A stretch of 29,492 bases of DNA. Origin: CAYYWV01 sp964475385 (GTDB taxonomy: Bacteria > Pseudomonadota > Alphaproteobacteria > JAAXGF01). The translations under genes and the position numbers were made by a program. Positions 1 to 8,521 of this stretch are shown here, piece after piece; the stretch's first letter is position 1, and each line of letters opens with the position of its first letter. Location of the stretch: assembly GCA_964475385.1 (NCBI GenBank), contig CAYYWV010000020.1, positions 1 through 29,492 on the forward strand. Direction: 5' to 3'. The notes beneath the pieces were generated by a model, which did not search any database, was not told the origin of the DNA, and saw only the letters and a program-made list of their open reading frames with translations.

Positions 1-2
1 GC

Positions 3-1025
3 CGGCGCGAATGCCCGACCGGCGTCGACATGGCGCGGATGAAGACCGAGTTCCTCTATCACTACAATCGCCGCCACGGGCTCTCCTTGCGCGATCGTCT
101 GATCGCCGGGCTGCCGCGCTATGCGCCGCTGGCCGCCCGGCTCGCCCCGCTTCTGGCGCTGCGCGACCGGCTGCCGGGGGCGGCGGCGCTCTCGGAGCGC
201 GTGCTCGGTCTCGCCGCGAAGCGGTCGCTGCCGCGCTTCCGCCGTCCTTTCGTCGCGCCGTCCGATGCTGTTGGCGACGGGCGCGAGGTGGTTCTGTTCG
301 TCGACACCTTCACCACCTGGTTCGACCCCGAGACGGCGCGCGCCGCGCTCGCCGTTCTCGCCGCGGCCGGATGCCGGGTCCACGTCGTGGGCGGGGCCGG
401 CGGGCGGCTGTGCTGCGGACGGACCTTTCTCGCCGCGGGGCTCGTCGACGAGGCCCGGCGCGAGGCGCGCCGCGTGCTCGATGCGCTTGCGCCTTACGTC
501 GCCCAAGGGATGCCGGTGGTCGGGCTCGAGCCTTCGTGCCTGTTCACCTTCCGCGACGAGTTCGCGGCGCTGTTGCCGGGATCGGCGCAGGATCTCGCCG
601 CGCGGGCGCGGAGCTTCGCCGAGTTCGTCGCCGAGGAGGCGTCGGCGCATCGCTTGCGCGACCGCCTCGGACCTTTGGGGGCGGGGCGCGCGCTGGTCCA
701 CGGCCACTGCCACGAGAAGGCCTTCGGCGCTTTCGATGCGGTCGTCGCCGCGCTGCGCCTGGTTCCCGGGCTCGCGCCCGAGCCGGTCGAGGCGGGCTGC
801 TGCGGCATGGCGGGGGCTTTCGGCTATGCGGCCGAGCATTACGAAATTTCAATGCGGATGGCCGAAAACGGGCTTTTGCCGGCGGTGCGCGCGGCCGCGC
901 CCGACGCTATTCTGGTCGCCGACGGGGTAAGCTGCCGCCATCAGATCGCGGACGGCGCAGGGCGCGCGGCGCTCCACGTCGCCCGCGTTCTGCGCCGGGC
1001 GATCGAGATACGAGAGGGGCGATGA
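3..1025 (+). CDS. FAD/Fe-S oxidoreductase, C-terminal part (partial, 5' end outside window)
   Basis: The reading frame is already open at the left edge and encodes ECPTGVDMARMKTEF, the last cysteine of a 4Fe-4S ferredoxin-type motif as found in YdiJ-like FAD-linked oxidases and D-2-hydroxyglutarate dehydrogenases. The ATG at 30 is therefore internal, not the start. Downstream are two cysteine-rich CCG-type motifs, GGRLCCGRTF (about 403-432) and VEAGCCGMAGAF (about 786-821), as in the GlpC/LutA-like heterodisulfide-reductase fold that carries electrons away from the flavin. The family oxidises 2-hydroxyacids such as D-lactate or D-2-hydroxyglutarate. The substrate cannot be read here because the FAD domain lies outside the window. 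Its stop overlaps the start of the GntR regulator (ATGA), so the two are co-transcribed and probably functionally linked. Confidence 0.88.
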   Translation, partial: RRECPTGVDMARMKTEFLYHYNRRHGLSLRDRLIAGLPRYAPLAARLAPLLALRDRLPGAAALSERVLGLAAKRSLPRFRRPFVAPSDAVGDGREVVLFVDTFTTWFDPETARAALAVLAAAGCRVHVVGGAGGRLCCGRTFLAAGLVDEARREARRVLDALAPYVAQGMPVVGLEPSCLFTFRDEFAALLPGSAQDLAARARSFAEFVAEEASAHRLRDRLGPLGAGRALVHGHCHEKAFGAFDAVVAALRLVPGLAPEPVEAGCCGMAGAFGYAAEHYEISMRMAENGLLPAVRAAAPDAILVADGVSCRHQIADGAGRAALHVARVLRRAIEIREGR

Positions 1026-1741
1026 GGACTAGCGAAAACGAAGAGATGGAGCCCGAACCTATGGCGCTTGTGAGCCCTTCGCCGATCCCGCGGCGCAGCC
1101 TTCACGACGAGGTCGTCGATCGGGTGCGCGAGATGATCCTCGACGGCCAGATCCCGGCCGGGGCGCGGCTGCACGAACGCGCGCTCTGCGAGCAGCTCGG
1201 CGTCTCGCGGACGCCGCTTCGCGAAGCCTTCAAGGTGCTCGCCTCGGAGGGGCTGATCGCGCTTCGGCCCAATCGCGGCGCGGTCGTGACCCGGCTGACG
1301 ATCGCCGACGTCGAGGAGATGTTCGAGGTCATGGGGGCGCTCGAAGCGCTCGCCGGCGAGCTCGCCTGCCGCCGGATCACGGATATCGAGATCGACGAGA
1401 TCCGCGCGCTTCATTACAAGATGCGCGCCCATCACGCCCGCGGCGAACGGCGCGAGTATTTCGAGCTCAACCAGGAAATTCATCGCCGGATCGCCGCCGC
1501 GGCCGGCAACGAAACTCTGGTCGGGATCGTCGATGCGCTCGGCGCGCGCATCCGCCGGGCGCGCTATCAGGCCAACCTCTCGAAACCGCGCTGGGACGCG
1601 GCGGTCGCCGAGCACGATGCGATTCTGGACGCGCTCGAAGCCCGCGACGGCCCCCGTCTTGCAGCGATTCTGCGTCGCCACCTCGCCAACAAGTGCGAGG
1701 TCGTCAAGGCCGCGATCCGCGCCGAACGCGCGGCGGAGTAG
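1022..1741 (+). CDS. GntR-family regulator, FadR subfamily (FCD domain)
   Basis: This 239-residue protein starts at the ATG overlapping the upstream stop (ATGA). An N-terminal GntR winged helix (about residues 24-90) contains LHDEVVDRVREMILDG, GARLHERALCEQLGVSRTPLREA and the wing LRPNRGAVVT. A helical FCD ligand-binding domain follows (about 95-225), with the usual metal/ligand histidines in LNQEIHRRI and the C-terminal AILRRHLANK. FCD regulators sense small organic acids and usually control adjacent catabolic genes. Coupling to the Fe-S oxidoreductase suggests control of that 2-hydroxyacid oxidase, and perhaps of the flavoenzyme downstream. The ligand is unknown. An open frame extends further upstream, but there it only shadows the oxidoreductase gene. 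Confidence 0.9.
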   Translation: MRTSENEEMEPEPMALVSPSPIPRRSLHDEVVDRVREMILDGQIPAGARLHERALCEQLGVSRTPLREAFKVLASEGLIALRPNRGAVVTRLTIADVEEMFEVMGALEALAGELACRRITDIEIDEIRALHYKMRAHHARGERREYFELNQEIHRRIAAAAGNETLVGIVDALGARIRRARYQANLSKPRWDAAVAEHDAILDALEARDGPRLAAILRRHLANKCEVVKAAIRAERAAE

Positions 1742-1791
1742 CGCGCCGGACCGCGTTTTCCGTATTTTTTCGCCGCCTTTGATTTTGCCGA

Positions 1792-1820
1792 TTGGCGCGG
1801 CCTCTCGCCGCTGATACAAG
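1792..1820 (+). promoter_or_regulatory. Possible sigma70-type promoter for the flavoenzyme gene
   Basis: TTGGCG (1792-1797) and TACAAG (1815-1820) are separated by 17 bases, about 55 bases before the ATG at 1877. Matches to the consensus are partial (4 of 6 in the -10 box). It lies in the 135-base gap after the GntR gene. Confidence 0.32.
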
Positions 1821-1876
1821 CGATTCAACGTGGCAGCGGGCGCGAACGGGCGCGCCCGAGGGGCAGGGAGGCGATC

Positions 1877-4294
1877 ATGAAATCGCACGCGCGGGTCGTT
1901 GTGATCGGCGGCGGCGCTCTCGGCGTCGGCGCGCTCTATCATCTCGTCAAGGAAGGCTGGAGCGACGTGGTGCTGGTCGAGAAGGGCGAGCTCACCTCGG
2001 GCTCGACCTGGCACGCCGCGGGGCTCATTCCCCATTTCATCGGCAGCCTCACCATGGCCAAGATCCACGCCTACGGCGCCGATCTTTATAAGCGGCTCGA
2101 GGCCGAGACCGGCCAGGCCACCGGCTGGCACGGCTGCGGCGCGATCCGGCTCGCGACCAACGACGACGAGGTCGACTGGTTCCGCTACGTTCAAGGCGTG
2201 CTCCGGCTCGCCGGGGTCGAGTGCCATTTGATCGGCCCCGACGAGATCCGCAGGCTGCACCCGCTTCTCGACACCGAAGGCGTGATCCTCGGCGCCTACA
2301 CCCCGGGCGACGGCCATACCGACCCGGCGGGCAGCACCAACGCCATGGCGATCGGGGCCCGCAATGGCGGGGCCGAGATCTACCGCCACACCCGGGTGAC
2401 CGACGTCGCTTTGCGCCCGAGCGGCGAGTGGGCGGTGGCGACCGAAAAGGGAACGATCGTCTGCGAGCATGTGGTCAACGCGGCGGGCTCGTTCGCGCCC
2501 CAGGTCGGCGCGATGGTCGGGCTCAAGGTGCCGCTCGTGAACATGGTTCACCAGTATCTGGTGACCGAACCGATCCCCGAGGTCGCGGCGCTCGAGGACG
2601 AGTTTCCGGTGGTCCGCGATCCCCGGGCGTCGTGCTACTACCGGCGCGAGAAGCAGGGCCTGATCGTCGGCCCCTACGAGGCCGAAGGCGCCGAGGCCTG
2701 GGGCCTCGACGGCATCGACTGGAGCTTCGACATGGAGCTCCTGCCGCCCGATATCGACCGCCTTGGCCCCCATCTCGAGCTCGCGATGAAGCGCATCCCC
2801 GCCTTCGCCGGCGCAGGGATTCGCCAAATCGTCTCGGGTCCGATCACCCATACCCCCGACGGCAACTTCTACCTCGGGCCGGCGGCGGGCCTGCGCAACT
2901 ACTGGATGTGCTGCGGGGCCTCGATCGGCATCACCCAGGGACCGGGGGCGGGGCGGACCCTCGCCCAGTGGATGGTCCACGGCCAGGCCGAGGTCAACGT
3001 GCGCGAGATCGACCCGCGGCGTTTCGGCGACTGGGCGGTTGGGAAGTATTGCCTCGAGAAGTCGATCGACGACTATCAGCATATGTACGCGGTCCATCTC
3101 CCGGGCGAGGCCCGCGAAGCCGGCCGGCCGGTCAAGACCACGCCGATCTACGAGACCTTGAAGGCGCGGGGCGCGGTCTATGCCGAGAGCTTCGGATGGG
3201 AGCGGCCCAAGTGGTTCGACCGCGCGGGCGAGGGCGAGCGTTACGGCTTCCGGCGCACGAACTGGTTCCCGGCCGTGGCCGAGGAGTGCCGCGCCGTGCG
3301 CGAGCGCGCAGGCGTGCTCGACCTTACGAGCTTCGCCAAGTACGAGGTGACGGGCGGCGACGCGCGGGCCTTTCTCGACCGGCTCACGGCCAACCGTTTG
3401 CCGGGCCGCGACGGGCGGATCGTGCTCACCCATATGCTGACCGAGGCCGGGCGGATCGAGAGCGAGCTTACGATCACTCGGCTCGCCGCCGACCGCTACT
3501 ATCTGCTTTCCGGCGCCGTGGCCGAGCTTCACGACCTCGACCTCCTGACGCAGGGGCGGCGCGCGGGCGAGGACGTGGCGATCGCCGACGTGACCGACGA
3601 CTACGGCGTTCTCGTTCTCAGCGGGCCGCGGGCGCGCGACGTGCTCGGCGCGCTCACCGACGCCGATCTCGGCAACGCCGCCTTCCCCTGGCTCATGGGC
3701 CGTGAGATCACGGTCGCCGGGGTGCCCCTTCGCGCGCTGCGCATCTCCTATGTGGGCGAGCTCGGCTGGGAGCTTCATATGCCGATCGGCGAGATGAAGC
3801 GCCTTTACGAAGCGGTCATGGCGGCGGGCGAGCCTTTCGGGATCGCCGACTTCGGGCTTTACGCCATGAACAGCCTGCGGCTCGAGAAGGGCTATCGCGG
3901 CTGGGGCGCCGAACTCACCAACGAGGTCACCATGATCGAAGCCGACATGGAGCGCTTCGTCGCCTACGACAAGGGCGACTTCCTGGGCCGCGCGGCGCTC
4001 CTCAGACAGAAGGAAGAGGGGGTTTCGACCCGGTTGGTCCTGCTCGCGGTCGAGGCCGCCGACGCCGACGCCATGGGCAACGAGCCCGTGCTCGCGGACG
4101 GACGCGCGGTCGGCGTCACAACCTCGGGCGGCTACGGGCACGCGGTTGGCCAGAGCCTCGCCTTCGCCTATGTCGAGCCCGCGCTCTCCGCGCCGGGAAC
4201 GGCGCTTGCGGTCCAGATCCTGGGCGAGGCGCGGCCCGCCCGCGTGCTCCCCGCGCCGCCCTACGATCCCGACAACGCGCGCTTGCGATCCTAA
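1877..4294 (+). CDS. Dimethylglycine/sarcosine dehydrogenase-like flavoprotein
   Basis: This 805-residue protein has the full architecture of the DMGDH/sarcosine dehydrogenase family. An N-terminal FAD-binding DAO domain carries VVVIGGGALGVGALYHL (residues 7-23) and SGSTWHAAGL, in which His46 aligns with the histidine that binds FAD covalently in DMGDH and sarcosine dehydrogenase. A central FAO_M region is followed by a C-terminal GcvT-like tetrahydrofolate-binding domain (about 430-800), with YVGELGWELHMP and LRLEKGYRGWGAELT. The family oxidatively demethylates N-methylglycines and passes the one-carbon unit to tetrahydrofolate. GGGAGG lies about 6 bases before the ATG. Whether the substrate is dimethylglycine, sarcosine or another N-methyl compound cannot be decided. 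The stop overlaps by four bases the stop of the convergent amidotransferase gene. Confidence 0.88.
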   Translation: MKSHARVVVIGGGALGVGALYHLVKEGWSDVVLVEKGELTSGSTWHAAGLIPHFIGSLTMAKIHAYGADLYKRLEAETGQATGWHGCGAIRLATNDDEVDWFRYVQGVLRLAGVECHLIGPDEIRRLHPLLDTEGVILGAYTPGDGHTDPAGSTNAMAIGARNGGAEIYRHTRVTDVALRPSGEWAVATEKGTIVCEHVVNAAGSFAPQVGAMVGLKVPLVNMVHQYLVTEPIPEVAALEDEFPVVRDPRASCYYRREKQGLIVGPYEAEGAEAWGLDGIDWSFDMELLPPDIDRLGPHLELAMKRIPAFAGAGIRQIVSGPITHTPDGNFYLGPAAGLRNYWMCCGASIGITQGPGAGRTLAQWMVHGQAEVNVREIDPRRFGDWAVGKYCLEKSIDDYQHMYAVHLPGEAREAGRPVKTTPIYETLKARGAVYAESFGWERPKWFDRAGEGERYGFRRTNWFPAVAEECRAVRERAGVLDLTSFAKYEVTGGDARAFLDRLTANRLPGRDGRIVLTHMLTEAGRIESELTITRLAADRYYLLSGAVAELHDLDLLTQGRRAGEDVAIADVTDDYGVLVLSGPRARDVLGALTDADLGNAAFPWLMGREITVAGVPLRALRISYVGELGWELHMPIGEMKRLYEAVMAAGEPFGIADFGLYAMNSLRLEKGYRGWGAELTNEVTMIEADMERFVAYDKGDFLGRAALLRQKEEGVSTRLVLLAVEAADADAMGNEPVLADGRAVGVTTSGGYGHAVGQSLAFAYVEPALSAPGTALAVQILGEARPARVLPAPPYDPDNARLRS

Positions 4295-5040
4295 CAGCCG
4301 GCGAGCCGGGTCGGCGTCGATGGCTCAGCGGAAGCGCGCGAACCCAGCCAGCGGTCCACGAAGCGGTCGAACCAAGCGTGCATCGCCGGCCCATAGCGTT
4401 CGTGCGCAGGAATCTGCTCGTCCTTGGGGCGGGCGCCGGGCGCGCCCATCTTGTGCCCCGCAACCTCCATCCACCGGCGCAGGATGTCGGTTCGCATCTC
4501 GGGATGGAACTGGAGCCCATAGGCCCGGTCGTCGACGCGGAAGGCCTGGTTCTCGAAGATCTCGCCGGTGGCGAGAAGCTCGGCCCCGGGCGGCAGGGTG
4601 AAGCCCTCGCGATGCCAGTGATAGACGCGGATCGGCTCGGGAAACAGCGCGCGGCCGGCCGGCGTCGGCGTGATCGAATAGTAGCCGATCTCGGCCATGC
4701 CTTCGGGATGGGGGGCGACCCGGCCGCCGAGCACGCGGGCGAGCATCTGCGCGCCCAGGCAGATGCCGAGAAACGGCGCGCCGACGTTGAGCGCCTTCTC
4801 GATCCAGGCGAGCTCGTCGCGGATGAAAGGCAGCGTCGCGTCGTCGTTGGCGCTCATCGGCCCGCCGAAGACCACCGCTCCGGCGAGGGCGCGCGGATCA
4901 TCGGGCAGCGGATCGCCCTCGCGGGGGCAACAGCGGCGCGTTTTCCACCCCTTGGCGTGGAGCGCCTCGGCCACCTGGCCCGGCTGCGAGCGGGCGCTGT
5001 GGACGACGAGCAGGACCGTATCGGGGGCGTCCCGGCTCAT
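4291..5040 (-). CDS. Class-I glutamine amidotransferase domain protein
   Basis: This 249-residue single-domain protein has a complete GATase-1 triad: Cys94 in the nucleophile elbow GICLGAQ, with His179 and Glu181 in QFHPE. FGGPMSANDD (58-67) forms the oxyanion-hole side. No synthetase domain is fused. It resembles the GMP-synthase-like GATase proteins that stand alone near amine and amino-acid catabolic genes, and it may hydrolyse a gamma-glutamyl or amide bond rather than feed ammonia to a partner. Its ATG overlaps the stop of the threonine dehydratase gene (ATGA), so it is the last gene of the - strand unit phnW-phnX-dehydratase-GATase. Its role in that unit is unknown. Confidence 0.85.
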   Translation of the reverse strand: MSRDAPDTVLLVVHSARSQPGQVAEALHAKGWKTRRCCPREGDPLPDDPRALAGAVVFGGPMSANDDATLPFIRDELAWIEKALNVGAPFLGICLGAQMLARVLGGRVAPHPEGMAEIGYYSITPTPAGRALFPEPIRVYHWHREGFTLPPGAELLATGEIFENQAFRVDDRAYGLQFHPEMRTDILRRWMEVAGHKMGAPGARPKDEQIPAHERYGPAMHAWFDRFVDRWLGSRASAEPSTPTRLAGC

Positions 5041-6266
5041 GCGGCGGGCACCCCTGCGCCCGAGGTCAGGCGGCTGACGCGGAAGCCGGCCGCCGTCAGC
5101 CGAGCCATGATGTCGCGGACGTGATCGGTGTCCCGGGTCTCGATCACGACGTCGAGATCGGCCTGCTTCGCGGGCAGGACCGAGAAGGCGCGCTGGTGAT
5201 AGACCTCGATGATGTTGGCTTCGGTCTCGCCGATAATTCGAGCGACCCGGGCGAGCGTGCCCGGCGCATCGGGGATCTCGATCCTGAGGCAGACGATGCG
5301 GCCGTCGCGCACCAGGCCGCGCATGATGACCGACGACAAAAGGCGAAGATCGATATTGCCGCCCGAAATCAGCACCCCTACGCGGTGGCCGGCGAAGCGG
5401 TCGCGGTGGGCGAGCAGCGCGGCGAGCGCGGCGGCCCCTGCGCCTTCGGCCACGGTCTTCTCGATTTCGAGGAGCAGGAGCACGCCGCGTTCGAGATCGT
5501 CCTCACCGACCAGCATGGTCTCGTCGACCAGGCGCTCGACGATGGCGCGGGTGATCTCGCCTACGGTCTTGACGGCGATGCCTTCGGCGATGGTCCGTCC
5601 GCCCGACTGGGGCGCGAGCTTGCGTATCGCCTGATACATCGAGGGGTAGAGCGCCGCCTCGACCCCGACGACCTGAATCTCGGGCTTGATCGCCTTGGCG
5701 GCGGTCGCGATCCCCGAAATCAGGCCGCCGCCTCCGATCGGCGCCACGAGAACCTCAAGGTCGGGGTGATCGGCGAGCATTTCGAGCGCGATGGTTCCTT
5801 GACCCGCGATGATCTTTTCGTCGTCGTAAGGATGGACGAAAGTGAGCCCTTCCTCGGCCGCGATCTTGCGGGCGCGCACGGCGGCCTCGTCGATGGTGTC
5901 GCCCTCGAACACGACGCGGGCGCCGAAGCGCCGCGTGTTCACCGCCTTGACCTGGGGGGTGCCCTTGGGCATGACGATGGTCGCCCGGACGCCTTCGCGT
6001 TGGGCGTGGTAGGCGACCGCCTGGGCATGATTCCCGGCCGACATGGCGATGACGCCGGCCGCGCGCTCGGCCTCGCTGAGCGCGCGCAGCTTGACGAGCG
6101 CGCCGCGGTCTTTGAACGAGCCCGTGTACTGGAGGTTTTCGAACTTGAGGACCACCTCGCAACCGGTGATCTCGGACAGGGTGCGCGAATGCGTCGACGG
6201 CGTGCGCACCACCTCGCCCTCGATGACCGCGGCCGCGGCCTCGATGTCCTTGAGCGTAACCGTCAT
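5037..6266 (-). CDS. ilvA: Threonine ammonia-lyase (threonine/serine dehydratase) with ACT domain
   Basis: This 409-residue fold-type II PLP enzyme has the PLP lysine in TGSFKDRGA (Lys52), the phosphate-binding loop PIGGGGLISG, and a C-terminal ACT domain (about residues 325-400, VCLRIEIPDAPGTLARVARIIGE) for allosteric control. The family converts threonine to 2-oxobutyrate, and often serine to pyruvate, with release of ammonia. The start at 6266 (MTVTLKDIEAAA) is chosen because GAGGG sits 6-8 bases before it. The ATG at 6272 is almost on top of that site. One ACT domain and the length fit the TdcB-ACT/short IlvA class. It follows phnX after 103 bases and overlaps the GATase gene. A role in supplying pyruvate for PhnW is conceivable but is inference. 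Confidence 0.88.
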   Translation of the reverse strand: MTVTLKDIEAAAAVIEGEVVRTPSTHSRTLSEITGCEVVLKFENLQYTGSFKDRGALVKLRALSEAERAAGVIAMSAGNHAQAVAYHAQREGVRATIVMPKGTPQVKAVNTRRFGARVVFEGDTIDEAAVRARKIAAEEGLTFVHPYDDEKIIAGQGTIALEMLADHPDLEVLVAPIGGGGLISGIATAAKAIKPEIQVVGVEAALYPSMYQAIRKLAPQSGGRTIAEGIAVKTVGEITRAIVERLVDETMLVGEDDLERGVLLLLEIEKTVAEGAGAAALAALLAHRDRFAGHRVGVLISGGNIDLRLLSSVIMRGLVRDGRIVCLRIEIPDAPGTLARVARIIGETEANIIEVYHQRAFSVLPAKQADLDVVIETRDTDHVRDIMARLTAAGFRVSRLTSGAGVPAA

Positions 6267-6369
6267 TTCCATTCCCTCGCCTCGATACGCGCAGGCGGCT
6301 GCGCCGCCCGGCGCATCATGGCCGGAGCGCAGCCGCGAGCGCAAGGGGCGAGGCTAGGAAGGGCGCGCC

Positions 6370-7200
6370 TCAGGGCCGCTCGCCATTGGCGATGCGCCGC
6401 TCGATGTCGTCGATGCAGGGCAGAACTTGCGAGATGTCGTCGACCACGTAGTGCGCCCCGGCTTGGCGCATGCGGCGATAGGCGCGTTCGCGCTTGGCGG
6501 CCCGCACCTCGGGCTCGAGGGCTTCGACCTCGGCGAGCGGCAAGCCGATCTCGTTGCCGCTCATGGCGAGCCCGATGGTCCACATGCCGGCATTCAGCCC
6601 TTCCTCGATTCCGGGAATGGTGTCGTCGACCTTGACGCAGGCGTCGACCGGCGAGACCTGGAGGTCGATGACGTTCTTGAGGCACATGAAGGGATAGGGC
6701 CGGCCGGCCGGCACGTCGCCCGCGCAGACCGTGGCGTCGGGCTCGTAGCCCTGCTTCTTGGCGTCGGCGAGGTTGATCGCCATCATCTCGGGCAGGTAGC
6801 CGCTGGTCGAGCCGATCTTGATATCGCGCTTGCGCAGCGCCTCGACCGTCTCGATCGTGCCCGGGATCAGGGTCGAGTACTCGGACAGGCATTCGAGCTG
6901 GAGCGGCACGAAGTCGGCGAACATGCGCTCGACGTCGTCCTCGGTGGGCGGCCGGCCGTGCTTCTCGATCCAGCGCTGGCGGACGCTGTCCATCTGGCTG
7001 ATCTGGCGGATGTGGACCTTTTTGTGGGCCCCCATCGGCGCGCGCGCCTCGTCGATGGTGATCGGCACGTCCTGGCGCTTGAACACCTCGACGAAGACCA
7101 CGGCCGGGGCCATGCAGCCGTAATCCATGGTCGTGCCGGCCCAATCGAACAGGACGGCGCGAACGGGGCCCGTGTAGCGACGGCGGTAAACGAAAGTCAT
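6370..7200 (-). CDS. phnX: Phosphonoacetaldehyde hydrolase
   Basis: This 276-residue HAD-superfamily enzyme hydrolyses phosphonoacetaldehyde to acetaldehyde and phosphate, the second step of AEP degradation. AVLFDWAGTTMDYG carries the nucleophile Asp19 with Ala21 in place of the usual HAD acid, as in characterised PhnX. The cap contains PMGAHKKVHI: Lys60 aligns with the Schiff-base lysine and His63 with the conserved histidine three residues on. GSTSGYLPEMM is the HAD motif-II region and VKVDDTIPGIEEG the acidic Mg-binding motif. AAGGATACGCCGCC before the ATG is nearly identical to the leader of phnW. It lies 65 bases downstream of phnW on the same strand. Confidence 0.95.
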   Translation of the reverse strand: MTFVYRRRYTGPVRAVLFDWAGTTMDYGCMAPAVVFVEVFKRQDVPITIDEARAPMGAHKKVHIRQISQMDSVRQRWIEKHGRPPTEDDVERMFADFVPLQLECLSEYSTLIPGTIETVEALRKRDIKIGSTSGYLPEMMAINLADAKKQGYEPDATVCAGDVPAGRPYPFMCLKNVIDLQVSPVDACVKVDDTIPGIEEGLNAGMWTIGLAMSGNEIGLPLAEVEALEPEVRAAKRERAYRRMRQAGAHYVVDDISQVLPCIDDIERRIANGERP

Positions 7201-7265
7201 GGCGGCGTATCCTTTCGGCGAAGGGTGAGATCAGTTACGATTCAGAAGGTTTTCGGCTCAAGCGC

Positions 7266-8411
7266 TCAGCCGCTTGCGGCCGAACGGGCGCGCGCGGGCG
7301 CGCGGTCGGCGACCCCCATCTCGTCGAGCGTCTCTCTGATAGCGGCGAGCGCGCCCCGGATGTCGTTCTCATCCAGCCGTCCGATGCAGCCGATGCGGAA
7401 GCTGTCGGCGACCGTCAGCTTGCCCGGGTAGATGACATAGCCGCGCGCGCGCAGGCTGTCGTAGAACCGCTGGAAGTCGAAGGCGGGATCGGCGGGGGTG
7501 TGGAAGGTGACGATGATCGGGGCCTGGAGCGAATCGGGCAGCAGGGTCTCGAACCCGAGCGCCCGCATGCCCTCGACGAGCGCCTTGCAGTTGCGGCCGT
7601 AGCGCGCGCCGCGTCCGGCGACGCCGCCTTCGGCCTCGTGCTCGTCGAGCGCCCGGTCGAAGGCCGCAAGCACATGGGTCGGCGGCGTGAACCGCCACTG
7701 GCCGTTGCGCTCCATCGCCCGCCACTGGTCGTAAAGGTCGAGGCTCAGCGAGTGCGCATTGCCCGCCGCCGCTTCGAGCGCGCTTTGGCGAATGATCGCG
7801 AAGCCCATACCGGGAACGCCTTCGAGGCACTTGTTGCTGGATGCGACCACGGCGTCGAAGGACGTCTTGCGGGCGTCGAGCGGCAGCGCGCCGAAGGCGC
7901 TCATGGCGTCGATGATCAGGCTGCGGCCATGGCGGGCGACCACCGCGGCGATCTCCTCGATCGGGTTGAGAAGGCCCGATGTGGTCTCGCAGTGGACCGC
8001 GGCGACGTGGGTGATCGCGGGATCGGCTTCGAGCGCGGCGTCGAGTGCATCCGGATCGTTGGGCGTGTCCTCGGGGGTCTCGATCGCGGTCACGGCGCGG
8101 CCCATGATCTCGCAGATCTTGACGATGCGCCGGCCGTAGGCCCCGTTGACCAGCGCCAGCATCTTGCCGTCGCGGGGCAGAAGCGTGCCCACGGCGGCCT
8201 CGACGGCGAAAGTTCCGCTGCCCTGGACCGGCACGCAGACATGGCTCTCTTCGGCGCCTGCGATGGCGAGGAGACGCGCGCGAATGCGGGCGTTCAGCGC
8301 GATGAAATCGACGTCGCGCGAGCCCCAGTCGCGCATCATCGCCGCCTTGGTCTCGCGCGAGGTGGTCAATGGGCCGGGCGTGAGAAGAAGGGGCTCTGTC
8401 TCGGTCGTCAT
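7266..8411 (-). CDS. phnW: 2-aminoethylphosphonate-pyruvate transaminase
   Basis: This 381-residue fold-type I PLP aminotransferase (class V) converts AEP plus pyruvate to phosphonoacetaldehyde plus alanine. The N-terminus LLLTPGPLTTS is typical. Asp168 in SLIIDAMSAFGALP contacts the PLP ring, and Lys194 in VASSNKCLEGVPG is the Schiff-base lysine; the numbering agrees with the well-studied enterobacterial enzyme. The ATG at 8411 (MTTETEP) is preferred over an upstream in-frame ATG at 8486 because AAGGAT lies 9 bases before it, and the upstream one would place the leader in the operator region. It is the first gene of the - strand AEP unit and diverges from a LysR regulator. Confidence 0.95.
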   Translation of the reverse strand: MTTETEPLLLTPGPLTTSRETKAAMMRDWGSRDVDFIALNARIRARLLAIAGAEESHVCVPVQGSGTFAVEAAVGTLLPRDGKMLALVNGAYGRRIVKICEIMGRAVTAIETPEDTPNDPDALDAALEADPAITHVAAVHCETTSGLLNPIEEIAAVVARHGRSLIIDAMSAFGALPLDARKTSFDAVVASSNKCLEGVPGMGFAIIRQSALEAAAGNAHSLSLDLYDQWRAMERNGQWRFTPPTHVLAAFDRALDEHEAEGGVAGRGARYGRNCKALVEGMRALGFETLLPDSLQAPIIVTFHTPADPAFDFQRFYDSLRARGYVIYPGKLTVADSFRIGCIGRLDENDIRGALAAIRETLDEMGVADRAPARARSAASG

Positions 8412-8521
8412 GGCGGTGTATCCTTGCTGCGTCGGGCCGCGGGGCGGTCGCCTTGCGGTTATCGACCAAGCTGCGATATAAATCAAATTACATCGATTTA
8501 TGATTGTGATATATTTTACTT
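8412..8521. promoter_or_regulatory. Divergent phnW/lysR control region with inverted repeat
   Basis: This 110-base gap lies between divergent starts. Its right half (about 8475-8521) is strikingly AT-rich in a GC-rich neighbourhood. It holds a perfect 7-base inverted repeat, ATAAATC (8478-8484) and GATTTAT (8495-8501), with a 10-base spacer, of the ATC-N-GAT type seen in LysR operators. It is probably the site for the adjacent LysR protein controlling phnWX and itself. Exact promoter boxes are not clear. Confidence 0.6.

Noticed and set aside
11..1021. N-terminal extension of the GntR frame back to the left edge
   Set aside because: Out-of-frame translation of the Fe-S oxidoreductase. The regulator's family start and the ATGA overlap fix the start at 1022.
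941..4141. Very long open frame on the - strand (over 1000 codons)
   Set aside because: It lies antisense to the GntR and DMGDH-like genes, and its composition (His/Asp/Arg/Gly-rich, low complexity) is that of a GC-rich shadow frame.
5037..6266. PbfA-type hydroxy-AEP ammonia-lyase
   Set aside because: PbfA has an aminotransferase-like fold. This protein has the fold-II SFKDRGA lysine and an ACT domain, so it is a threonine/serine dehydratase family member.
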